Assembly: GCA_017459985.1 (NCBI GenBank)
Contig: JAFUBX010000035.1
Location: 34,169-98,168 of the forward strand
Reading direction: 5' to 3'
Source: Parasporobacterium sp.
GTDB lineage: Bacteria > Bacillota > Clostridia > Lachnospirales > Lachnospiraceae
Length of the DNA: 64,000 nt
Under the pieces are notes generated by a model that did no database searches, was not told where the DNA came from, and worked only from the letters and a program-made list of their open reading frames with translations. Of the stretch, positions 36,374-43,450 are shown piece by piece; position 1 is the first letter of the stretch; every line of letters starts with the position of its first letter. A program made the position numbers and the translations under genes.

Positions 36374-36771
36374 CTTCTGTATCTTGGGTGGGTAGATAAT
36401 CATCAATAATTGTGATCCTCTTGATACCAGCAGCAACTACTTCCTGCCAAGTTCATTCCAGTGTTCAGCTGGCAAGGATAATTTCCTCTATAACAGAAAG
36501 TAGCTGTTTTGAGGATATTAAATATCCTCAAACGGAGGATTCTGGAAAAATGAGACAGCTGACAATATCCTTAGATCCGGGGTCTTGGATATCTGAGGAT
36601 GTTTTATATCCTCAATCGGGGCAAGCTGGTATTTTGAGGATATCCAGCGATATCTCAACTTTTTGAATTTTCATATAGAGGATATTCACTATCCTCAAAT
36701 GACATGTTTGGCTCATATAAGATATCAACAACGGTTACAGAATATGGAATCACCCACCCAAGATGCAGAAG
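36374..36771. repeat. 398-bp segment with 20-bp terminal inverted repeats and internal palindromes
   Basis: CTTCTGTATCTTGGGTGGGT (36374-36393) is matched by ACCCACCCAAGATGCAGAAG (36752-36771), 19 of 20 positions as inverted repeat. Inside are palindromes sharing one core: arms TTTGAGGATAT (36508-36518) and ATATCCTCAAA (36522-36532); TGAGGAT and ATCCTCA (36594-36614); TTGAGGATATC and GATATCTCAA (36634-36658); GAGGATA and TATCCTC (36678-36696). No transposase or other gene is present and no target-site duplication is obvious. It fits a MITE-like element or a multi-hairpin RNA; neither is proven. Confidence 0.7.
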
Positions 36772-36790
36772 ACTCGAAAGCTCCGGCACA

Positions 36791-37129
36791 TGCATCTTCC
36801 ACAGCGAATTCCGGATTTGAGATGCAAGTTAAATGTTCTCAAAATGGCACTTCCACTGTATGCGTAGCAGATTTTGTTCTCATATTCCGGTTTTTCTGTA
36901 GAAGATGCAGTAGGGAGTCTGCCGCTAAATCAATCGGTGTACAAGAGCGTTTGCAGCCCTGATGATGTTCACAGCCACGGTTTTCCTGTATTGTCTACAA
37001 TATGAAAACCTGCCCGCAAGGTACAAAAAGTATAAGTATTTCTCATAAAACGCCTCTGAAACGTCGCCTCCGTGAGAAATGAACTCATATCTGCCAATAA
37101 AGCACGCCTTGAAACAAAGGCTTTGTGCT
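36791..37129. other. Cluster of further stem-loops upstream of sortase B
   Basis: Four more inverted repeats follow: 36791-36804 with 36896-36909 (13 of 14; TGCATCTTC/GAAGATGCA core); 36979-36985 with 37004-37010 enclosing TATTGT/ACAATA (a 13-bp two-part stem); ATTTCTCA (37038-37045) with TGAGAAAT (37073-37080); and AGCACGCCTT (37101-37110) with AAGGC-TTT-GTGCT (37117-37129). No protein-coding frame is credible between 36322 and 37178. A structured leader or non-coding RNA before the sortase gene is possible. Confidence 0.5.
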
Positions 37130-37178
37130 GATACACTCAGCTGTAACGGGTGGTGCATAGAAAGAAAGCGCAGCGGTC

Positions 37179-38291
37179 ATGAAGAAGAAAAAGATTTCAG
37201 GAAAAGCGAAGACAGCAATCATTATTCTCCTGGTTCTGGCAGTGGGCCTGCTCGGATTCAGTATTTATAAGCTGGTCGGAATTAATCAGTCCTATAAGGA
37301 AGCGGATAATTTCTATGATCAGATTGAGCAGGCGGTGAAGAACGGCGGGAATAAAACGTCAAAGGAAGCCGCTGCTGTGCCGCCTGCACCTGAAGTGCCA
37401 TCGGAAAACTCTCTAGCAGAGGCGGAAAGTGTCCCACCGAAAACGCCGGAAGAAGCGAAGCCGGAAGCAGCTTCGGAGCCGGAACAGACAGAGGATGCAG
37501 AAGTGCCGGAACAGCCAGAGGATGCGGAAGCGACGGCCGGGAAGCGTACCACCCTCATCCCCCGGGTGGAAAATGATTATTGGAAAAACCATGAACCGAT
37601 GCGGCTGACTCCGGAGAACAAACCACAGACTGCGTTCCGGAATTTTCGTTATGCTTCCATGTCCTGGGACTATGAAGCCCTGCTGGATCTGTGTGAAGAC
37701 AGTGTCGGCTGGATTTATCAGGAAGATACCCTGTCCTATCCGGTGGTCCAGGCTGATGATAACAACAAATATCTTCGTCATATGCTGAATGGTCAGTACA
37801 ATATTGCCGGAACCCTGTTCGTGGATTACCGGTTTGACCAGGCAGGGCTGAATGGATTGTTTTCCACTATCTATGGCCATAATATGGACGACAAATCCAT
37901 GTTCGGCAGCATTACCGCCTATAAAAACAAAGACTATTATGACAAACATCCGGAGTTTGAAATCTATGTGGGCAACGCCATGTATGCCTATGAGGTCTAT
38001 GCGGCTTTCCAGGTGGAGATCGCCAATGATCTCTTTACGTATTATAATGTCACCGGCGATGAGCTGATGGAAATGAAACAGGAAATCGACCGTCTGCGTC
38101 CCTATAAAACAAATGCTCCGGAAATCACCCCGCGGTCCCATGTGGTCATGCTGATCACCTGTATTGATTATCCGAGAGACTATGATTATCGGTATGTGGT
38201 AATCCTTGTCCGTAAACAAAGGCTCCTGGATCCGGAATCAGAGCCCCTTCTTGAGGGAACTGCGCTGCCGGACGAAGCCGTAGAATCATAG
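37179..38291 (+). CDS. srtB: Class B sortase
   Basis: A 370-residue transpeptidase that anchors secreted proteins or pilins to cell wall. One N-terminal transmembrane helix (about 10-30) is followed by a Glu/Pro/Ala-rich spacer (50-120) and the sortase domain (155-355). Catalytic residues: His234 (YGHNMDD), Cys328 (LITCIDYP) and Arg338 (DYRYVV). The long acidic spacer is unusual for the class. ATG 37179 follows a weak GAAAGCGCAGCG region. No protein in the window has an evident C-terminal sorting signal, so the substrate must lie elsewhere. The gene is preceded by the structured region 36374-37129. Confidence 0.93.
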   Translation: MKKKKISGKAKTAIIILLVLAVGLLGFSIYKLVGINQSYKEADNFYDQIEQAVKNGGNKTSKEAAAVPPAPEVPSENSLAEAESVPPKTPEEAKPEAASEPEQTEDAEVPEQPEDAEATAGKRTTLIPRVENDYWKNHEPMRLTPENKPQTAFRNFRYASMSWDYEALLDLCEDSVGWIYQEDTLSYPVVQADDNNKYLRHMLNGQYNIAGTLFVDYRFDQAGLNGLFSTIYGHNMDDKSMFGSITAYKNKDYYDKHPEFEIYVGNAMYAYEVYAAFQVEIANDLFTYYNVTGDELMEMKQEIDRLRPYKTNAPEITPRSHVVMLITCIDYPRDYDYRYVVILVRKQRLLDPESEPLLEGTALPDEAVES

Positions 38292-38311
38292 ATTTCAAAG
38301 GTATAGGCAAT

Positions 38312-38382
38312 TCATATATCCAAATATATGATTTATATATTTGCCCGATTTACCTGAACATGATATCATTCTGCATGTTCAG
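38312..38382 (+). promoter_or_regulatory. Two inverted repeats in the leader of the ABC transporter binding protein
   Basis: TCATATAT-CCAA-ATATATGA (38312-38331) is an AT-rich palindrome that may be an operator or the end of the sortase transcript. CTGAACATG (38354-38362) pairs with CATGTTCAG (38374-38382), a perfect 9-bp stem ending 4 nt before the AGGAGG site of the gene at 38404. It could be a repressor site or a translation-modulating hairpin. Confidence 0.5.
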
Positions 38383-38403
38383 AAACAGGAGGAAACGTCA
38401 GAC

Positions 38404-39279
38404 ATGAAAAACATTTTAAAGAAAATCGCAGCAACAGGACTGGCTGCAGTGACAGCCATCGGAATTATCGGCGCCGGAACGGCCCTTGCATCGGAAGACG
38501 CAGACACACTTTACAGAAGCGTTGACGAGATCATAGAGAGCGGCACCATCAACATCGGTGTATTTTCCGACAAATCTCCGTTCGGATATGTGGATGAATA
38601 CGGCGAGTATCAGGGATATGATGTCTATTTTGCACAGAGAATCGGTGAAGATCTGGGCGTTGAGATCAATTATGTATCCACCGAGGCGGCCAACCGGATC
38701 GAATATCTGCAGACCGGAAAGGTGGATATCATCCTTGCAAACTTTACCGTCACACCGGAGCGGGCGGAAGAAGTGGATTTCGCTCTTCCTTACATGAATG
38801 TGGCTCTGGGCGTGGTTTCTCATGATGACAATGTGATCACGGATCTGTCCCAGGTGGAAGAAGGACAGCAGATCATCGTGATTTCCGGAACCACAGCAGA
38901 GACTTATCTGGTCAAGAACAATCCGGAGATCCAACTTCAGAAATTTGATACCTATGCAGCCGCCAAGAGCGCATTTGAGAACGGAACCGGCGTCGCATGG
39001 GCCAATGACAACACCGAAGTCATCGCATTCGCCATCGAGAACGAAGGCTATACCGTAGGCATTGATTCTCTGGGAAGCGCTGACACAATCGCCCCGGCAG
39101 TGACCAAGGGCAACGACTCTCTCCTTAGCTGGCTGAATGATGAAATCGTATCCCTCGGAGAAGAAAATTTCTTCCACGCTGATTATGAAGCAACCCTGGC
39201 AGATACCTACGGACTTGATTATGAAGACACCCTTGTGGTGGAAGGCGGTGTAATCGCAGCTGCTGAAGAAGCAGAATAA
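38404..39279 (+). CDS. Amino acid ABC transporter substrate-binding protein (family 3)
   Basis: A 291-residue exported binding protein for a polar amino acid. Start ATG 38404 is set by AGGAGG 11 nt upstream; longer in-frame starts lack a site. The signal peptide (1-32) ends ALA-SED and has no Cys, so there is no lipobox. The mature part shows the SBP_bac_3 pattern: INIGVFSDKSPFGYVDEYGEYQG near the start, LQTGKVDIILANFTVTPERA, and FALPYM. It is followed by an intercistronic hairpin and then two permeases and an ATPase, a full importer. Ligand unknown. Confidence 0.9.
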   Translation: MKNILKKIAATGLAAVTAIGIIGAGTALASEDADTLYRSVDEIIESGTINIGVFSDKSPFGYVDEYGEYQGYDVYFAQRIGEDLGVEINYVSTEAANRIEYLQTGKVDIILANFTVTPERAEEVDFALPYMNVALGVVSHDDNVITDLSQVEEGQQIIVISGTTAETYLVKNNPEIQLQKFDTYAAAKSAFENGTGVAWANDNTEVIAFAIENEGYTVGIDSLGSADTIAPAVTKGNDSLLSWLNDEIVSLGEENFFHADYEATLADTYGLDYEDTLVVEGGVIAAAEEAE

Positions 39280-39334
39280 GAGGGATAACCTCATTCGGAT
39301 CAGAACCATTGTAGTTTCCATAGGGAACCTCCGC

Positions 39335-39364
39335 GTATCCTCAGGCTTAAAATCCTGAGGATAC
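39335..39364 (+). terminator. Intercistronic stem-loop after the binding protein gene
   Basis: GTATCCTCAGG (39335-39345) and CCTGAGGATAC (39354-39364) form a perfect 11-bp stem with an 8-nt loop, without a strong T-run. Such hairpins after binding-protein genes often stabilise the upstream mRNA and give excess binding protein over permease; here a separate promoter for the permeases follows. Confidence 0.6.
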
Positions 39365-39469
39365 CTTATGTTCCGGGATTGCCTGCCGGGCAGATCAAAG
39401 GAACGGATTAAAGGATCGGTTTAACCGGATCAAAATTTCAAGAATTCTCTATGTGAAGTGAAAATCTTA

Positions 39470-39478
39470 TGATATAAT
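39470..39478 (+). promoter_or_regulatory. Extended -10 promoter for the permease genes
   Basis: TG-A-TATAAT (39470-39478) with no clear -35; about 90 nt before ATG 39567. It would let permeases and ATPase be transcribed separately from the binding protein. Confidence 0.5.
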
Positions 39479-39566
39479 AATCCGGCATGTCCGGCGGTGA
39501 AGACTGCAAAGGACGAAGAAACCGCTGTCTGTGGAAGGACGCGGATGCCTGAATCGGAGGAATCGG

Positions 39567-40226
39567 ATGAACTGGGAAGTGATACAATCATATCTTCCTT
39601 TATATGAAAAGGCCGCCCTGCTGACCCTGAAGATCGGCTGGCTGGGGATTGCCTTTTCTATTATACTGGGATTTGTGTGTGCCATTATCCGTCATTATAA
39701 GATTCCGGTTCTGCACCGTATCGTGGGGATCTATATTGAGCTGTTCCGGAATACGCCGCTTCTGATTCAGCTGTTTTTCCTGTATTTCGGATTGCCGAAA
39801 ATCGGAATCGCGATCGACGCTGAGTTCTGCGGCGTGCTGGGGCTGGCGCTGCTGGGCGGAGCCTATATGGCGGAAAGCTTCCGAAGCGGTCTGGAGTCCA
39901 TTGAGCCGATCCAGACGGAAAGCGCCCTGAGCCTCGGGATGAGCCGGACCCAGACGATCTGGCATGTGATCCTGCCGCAGGCGATCTCCTCCAGTGTTCC
40001 GGCATTTGTGGCAAATATTGTTTTCCTGCTGAAGGAGACCAGCGTGTTTTCCGCCATCAGCCTGATGGACCTGATGTTCACCGCCAAGGATCTGATCGGT
40101 CTGTATTCCAAGACCATCGAATGCCTGGCTATGCTGGTGATATTTTACCTGATTATTTTGCTGCCCGTGTCCATCGTCGGCAGTATTGTAGAGAAAAAAC
40201 TGCGGTTTGCCGGATTCGGAGAGTGA
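39567..40226 (+). CDS. Amino acid ABC transporter permease 1
   Basis: A 219-residue polytopic permease of the His/Glu/Gln/Arg/opine family (HisM/GlnP type). ATG 39567 is chosen because GGAGG lies 6 nt upstream. Seen: about five hydrophobic segments, FRNTPLLIQLFFLYFGLP, and the cytoplasmic EAA loop ESALSLGMSRTQTIWHVILP that docks with the ATPase. It forms a heterodimer with the following permease (102-nt gap), energised by the ATPase at 41007. Confidence 0.93.
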   Translation: MNWEVIQSYLPLYEKAALLTLKIGWLGIAFSIILGFVCAIIRHYKIPVLHRIVGIYIELFRNTPLLIQLFFLYFGLPKIGIAIDAEFCGVLGLALLGGAYMAESFRSGLESIEPIQTESALSLGMSRTQTIWHVILPQAISSSVPAFVANIVFLLKETSVFSAISLMDLMFTAKDLIGLYSKTIECLAMLVIFYLIILLPVSIVGSIVEKKLRFAGFGE

Positions 40227-40328
40227 CCGCATCCGCTGAAAAGGCTTTGGCGAGCGGCTGTGACCGCAGAGCAGCCGGGGCCAGAGAACGGCCGTATCCG
40301 CCCAAAGACGGAGAAAGGATAATTGAGA

Positions 40329-41003
40329 ATGACTTCCCTGGGACTGGACGTACTCTTTAAGGGAATCAATATGCAGAGATTGCTGGCGGGCCTGTGGGTT
40401 TCCCTCAGGATCAGCCTGATCGCCATTGCCATCAGTATTTTTCTGGGGCTGGTCGTCGGCTGGCTGATGACACGGAAAAACATCGTGATCAAAGCCATTA
40501 CCCGGGTCTATCTGGAGATTGTGCGGATCATGCCCCAGATGGTGCTGCTGTTTATCGTGTTTTTCGGAACCACCCGGCTGTTCGGATGGAACATTGACGC
40601 AGAGGTGTCCTCGGTGATCGTGTTCAGTTTCTGGGGCGTCGCGGAAATGTCCGACCTGGTCCGCAGCTCCCTGATCAGCATTCCGAAGCATCAGTATGAA
40701 AGCGCCTATGCCCTGGGTATGAGTGAAGTGCAGACCTATCTCAGCGTGATCATTCCCCAGACCTTCCGGCGTCTGGTACCTCTGGCAATTAACCTGATTA
40801 CCCGTATGATCAAAACCACCAGTCTTGTCATGATGATCGGCGTGGTGGAGGTGCTGAAGGTGGGGCAGCAGATCATTGAGGCAAACCGGAAATCCTCTCC
40901 CAATGCGGCCTTTGGCGTGTATCTGACGGTGTTTATTCTGTATTTCATTGTGTGCTGGCCGATCAGCATGTTCTCAAAAAAACTGGAAAAGAAGTGGAGC
41001 TGA
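40329..41003 (+). CDS. Amino acid ABC transporter permease 2
   Basis: A 224-residue paralogue of the preceding permease, same family. ATG 40329 with AAAGGA upstream is preferred to TTG 40323. Seen: EIVRIMPQMVLLFIVFFG near the first third and the EAA loop ESAYALGMSEVQTYLSVIIP. It ends 3 nt before the ATPase start, so the two are tightly coupled. Two different permeases of this kind make the heterodimeric channel of a polar amino acid importer. Confidence 0.93.
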   Translation: MTSLGLDVLFKGINMQRLLAGLWVSLRISLIAIAISIFLGLVVGWLMTRKNIVIKAITRVYLEIVRIMPQMVLLFIVFFGTTRLFGWNIDAEVSSVIVFSFWGVAEMSDLVRSSLISIPKHQYESAYALGMSEVQTYLSVIIPQTFRRLVPLAINLITRMIKTTSLVMMIGVVEVLKVGQQIIEANRKSSPNAAFGVYLTVFILYFIVCWPISMFSKKLEKKWS

Positions 41004-41006
41004 CCG

Positions 41007-41765
41007 ATGTCTGAAGTCCTGATCAAAATCGATAATATTCTGAAAAAATATGATGACAACGTGGTGCTGGACGGACTGTCTCTGGATATCCATGAGGGCG
41101 AAGTCGTGGTGGTTGTAGGGCCGTCCGGCTGCGGAAAGAGCACGCTTCTGAGGTGCATCAATGCACTGGAACCGATCCAGGGCGGGATGATTACATTCCG
41201 CGGGGAGAAGATCGACGGCCGGTCCAAAACCATTACGGCCCTCCGCCAGAAGATTGGTATGGTGTTCCAGAGCTATGAGCTGTTTCCCCATAAGACGATT
41301 CTTGATAATATCATCCTTGCTCCCATGAAAGTGCAGAAACGTTCCAGAGCGGATGCGAGAAAGGAAGCAGAGGAGCTGCTGGACCGGGTCGGACTGCTGG
41401 ATAAGAAGGACAGTTTTCCCCGGCAGCTTTCCGGCGGACAGAAACAGAGGGTAGCCATTGTCCGGGCACTGTGCATGCATCCGGATGTACTTCTGTTTGA
41501 TGAGGTGACGGCAGCCCTGGATCCGGAAATGGTCCGGGAGGTTCTGGACGTGATCTTGTCCCTGGCGAAACAGTGGAAAACTATGGTGATCGTGACCCAT
41601 GAGATGTCCTTCGCGAGGGCAGTGGCGGACCGGATCATTTTTATCGATCAGGGTAAAATCGTGGAGGAGGGGACCCCTTCCGAATTTTTTGACCATCCGA
41701 AGACAGAGCGGGCACAGGCATTTCTCCAGACCTTCACCTTTGATAAAGTGGAAAAAGAAGCGTAA
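41007..41765 (+). CDS. Amino acid ABC transporter ATP-binding protein
   Basis: A 252-residue ATPase of the GlnQ/HisP group. Seen: Walker [11 protein letters not shown]-loop [11 protein letters not shown], signature [15 protein letters not shown], Walker [14 protein letters not shown] and the switch histidine in VTHEM. All motifs are intact. It is the last gene of the transporter (binding protein, two permeases, ATPase) and is followed by a new promoter at 41786. Confidence 0.96.
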   Translation: MSEVLIKIDNILKKYDDNVVLDGLSLDIHEGEVVVVVGPSGCGKSTLLRCINALEPIQGGMITFRGEKIDGRSKTITALRQKIGMVFQSYELFPHKTILDNIILAPMKVQKRSRADARKEAEELLDRVGLLDKKDSFPRQLSGGQKQRVAIVRALCMHPDVLLFDEVTAALDPEMVREVLDVILSLAKQWKTMVIVTHEMSFARAVADRIIFIDQGKIVEEGTPSEFFDHPKTERAQAFLQTFTFDKVEKEA

Positions 41766-41785
41766 GAAAGATTTCCGGAAAGCGG

Positions 41786-41822
41786 TTGACACGATTCGAT
41801 AGATTGTGTACAATCTAATTGT
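41786..41822 (+). promoter_or_regulatory. Consensus promoter with overlapping OhrR/MarR-type operator
   Basis: TTGACA (41786-41791), 17 bp, TACAAT (41809-41814). Two palindromes overlap the -10: AGATTG-TGTA-CAATCT (41801-41816) and ACAAT-CTA-ATTGT (41810-41822). The latter resembles the OhrR operator pattern TACAATT/AATTGTA. The operon includes an OhrR-like regulator at 42347, so autoregulation is likely. Confidence 0.7.
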
Positions 41823-41964
41823 GAAAAATAAAACTGTGGTATGAAAGCGCGGCAGGTCAGGCGCCGCGACAAAAGAAGTATCAGGGATATATATCATGCG
41901 GGAGCCGGCAGGAAAAATTTTGCAGGACCTGGCAGTAATTATTAAGAAAACCGGAGGCATCTAA

Positions 41965-42252
41965 ATGTATCATTTTGATTATGTAACCGAAAATACCTGT
42001 TCCCAGATCATCAGTATGGATCTGGATGGCAATATTGTGAAGAATGTTCGGTTTCTGGGAGGGTGTCCCGGGAATCTGAAGGCAATCTCCACACTGGTGG
42101 ATGGGTGGACCGTGGAGCAGATCGAGGAGAAACTGCAGGGAATTACCTGCGGCAGAAAACCTACCTCCTGCGGGGACCAGCTGGCCAGAGCGGTCAGAAC
42201 CGCCTATGAAGCGCAGCAGCGCGAGCAGGCCCAGTCGTTCGGGGAACGCTGA
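41965..42252 (+). CDS. TSCPD-domain protein (TIGR03905-like)
   Basis: A 95-residue protein of unknown function. Seen: FDYVTENTCSQIISMDLDG, GGCPGNLKAIS, and the naming motif near the C-terminus in the form TSCGDQLARA. The four cysteines (in TCSQ, GGCPG, ITCG, TSCG) may bind metal. The TSCPD domain also occurs in some B12-dependent ribonucleotide reductases (family knowledge). CCGGAGG precedes ATG 41965, with a leader of about 140 nt from the promoter. It shares a transcript with the OhrR-like regulator. Confidence 0.82.
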   Translation: MYHFDYVTENTCSQIISMDLDGNIVKNVRFLGGCPGNLKAISTLVDGWTVEQIEEKLQGITCGRKPTSCGDQLARAVRTAYEAQQREQAQSFGER

Positions 42253-42346
42253 CGGGCCATTAAGATGTCTGGAGTTCACGGTAACAGATGACAATCCCGG
42301 AACGAAGATTTATTCAATCAGAATCATTGACTCAGGCAGGTGAAAA

Positions 42347-42778
42347 ATGTCCGAACAATTTGATCCGTTACAATTAAAAAATCAGATCTGCTTTCCGCTG
42401 TATGCGTGTTCCAAAGAAGTGGTCCGAAGATATAAACCCTATCTGGATGAGCTGGATCTTACCTATACCCAGTATATTGCCATGATGGTGCTGTGGGAAC
42501 ATAAAGAGATCACAGTGAAGGAGATCGGCGAATATCTGTACCTGGATTCCGGTACGCTGACACCAGTGCTGAAAACACTGGAGAAAAAGGGCCTTCTCAC
42601 GCGGAAACGCTCGGAAGAGGATGAGCGGGTCCTGAAAGTCAGCATTACGAAGAAGGGGATGGAGCTGAAAGAAGAAGCAAAAGACATTCCCCTGAAGCTG
42701 GGGGCCTGTATCCGGCTGACCCCTGAAGAAGCCCGGGAACTGTATACACTGCTTTATAAAGTTCTGGGAAACTTCTGA
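42347..42778 (+). CDS. OhrR-like MarR-family regulator
   Basis: A 143-residue winged-helix repressor. Seen: N-terminal NQICFPLYACSKEV with Cys15 at the place of the peroxide-sensing cysteine of OhrR, LDELDLTYTQYIAMMVLWE, the recognition region YLDSGTLTPVLKTLE and the wing RKRSEEDERVLKVSIT. In OhrR systems oxidation of this cysteine by organic hydroperoxides releases DNA (family knowledge). No ohr peroxidase gene is adjacent; the partner gene encodes a Cys-rich TSCPD protein. An OhrR-type site overlaps the operon promoter. Confidence 0.88.
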   Translation: MSEQFDPLQLKNQICFPLYACSKEVVRRYKPYLDELDLTYTQYIAMMVLWEHKEITVKEIGEYLYLDSGTLTPVLKTLEKKGLLTRKRSEEDERVLKVSITKKGMELKEEAKDIPLKLGACIRLTPEEARELYTLLYKVLGNF

Positions 42779-42858
42779 AGTCCGGCAGCCTTGTATCCGC
42801 TTTTTTCCGCTGCTGATTTCAGCCATCGCTGCTAACAAGGTCCGATCAGGCGGAGTTT

Positions 42859-43077
42859 ACCGCAATGCTGCATTTTTTCGGCAGCCACTGTCGAAAATCT
42901 CACGCAATGCTGCAATTTTTCGTCAATGAGGCTTTCAGAGGGCCATTTCTGCCAAAAATCTCACGCAATGCTGCATTTTTTCGTCAAAATCCGGGTCCTG
43001 GAGGACTGTCTGCCGAAAATCTCACGCAATGCTGCAATTTTTCGTCAGCCTCTGTCAAAAACGTCGTGCATTGCGGT
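42859..43077. repeat. Modular BOX-like repeat element, copy C
   Basis: Bounded by ACCGCAATGC (42859-42868) and GCATTGCGGT (43068-43077). It contains four GCAATGCTGCA units (42862, 42904, 42965, 43026). Unit order and the sequences between units (GAGGCTTTC, AAAATCCGGGTCC, GGACTGTCTGCC) match copy A closely over the whole 219 bp, so A and C share a recent common source. Confidence 0.85.
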
Positions 43078-43450
43078 ATGGCCAACGTCCGGGCCGGACC
43101 ATCTATGAAATTATTGGAAAATCCTATCCCTGTTTCCTTAAAAATGACAGGGATAGAAAATGACGATTATTTTCCGGATGGTCCAAATAGCATGATGGAA
43201 GCAAGCAGGGATGAAGCCGCCGGCAACCTTGGTTTTGCTGCCCCTCCGCCGCACCCCCCTTCAGACGCCGGCCTTCACTGGATTTTAATAATTTATAAAA
43301 AATACACAAGAACACTTGTAAATCTTCCGAAATTCTATCGAAAACTTCCAAAATTATTTACGACAACCGGGGATTATAGTATAAATGAACTGTAATTTTA
43401 TTTTCATATTGGGACCGGACTGCGCTGCAGCCGGTCAGAAGGGAGAATGT
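43078..43450. other. Non-coding region upstream of the secreted protein
   Basis: No gene found. It contains an AAAATGACAGGGATAG segment after a near-complementary CTATCCCTGTTTCC (about 43124-43156, possible hairpin), and TATAGT at 43375-43380 as a possible -10 box with no clear -35. Transcription of the gene at 43451 probably begins near 43387. Confidence 0.35.

Noticed and set aside
36412-36962. Two plus-strand open frames (84 and 99 codons) in the structured region before sortase B
   Set aside because: They run across inverted repeats, lack ribosome sites and give no recognisable protein.
39281-39566. A missing small gene between binding protein and permease
   Set aside because: Only a hairpin and an extended -10 promoter are seen; no frame with start signals.
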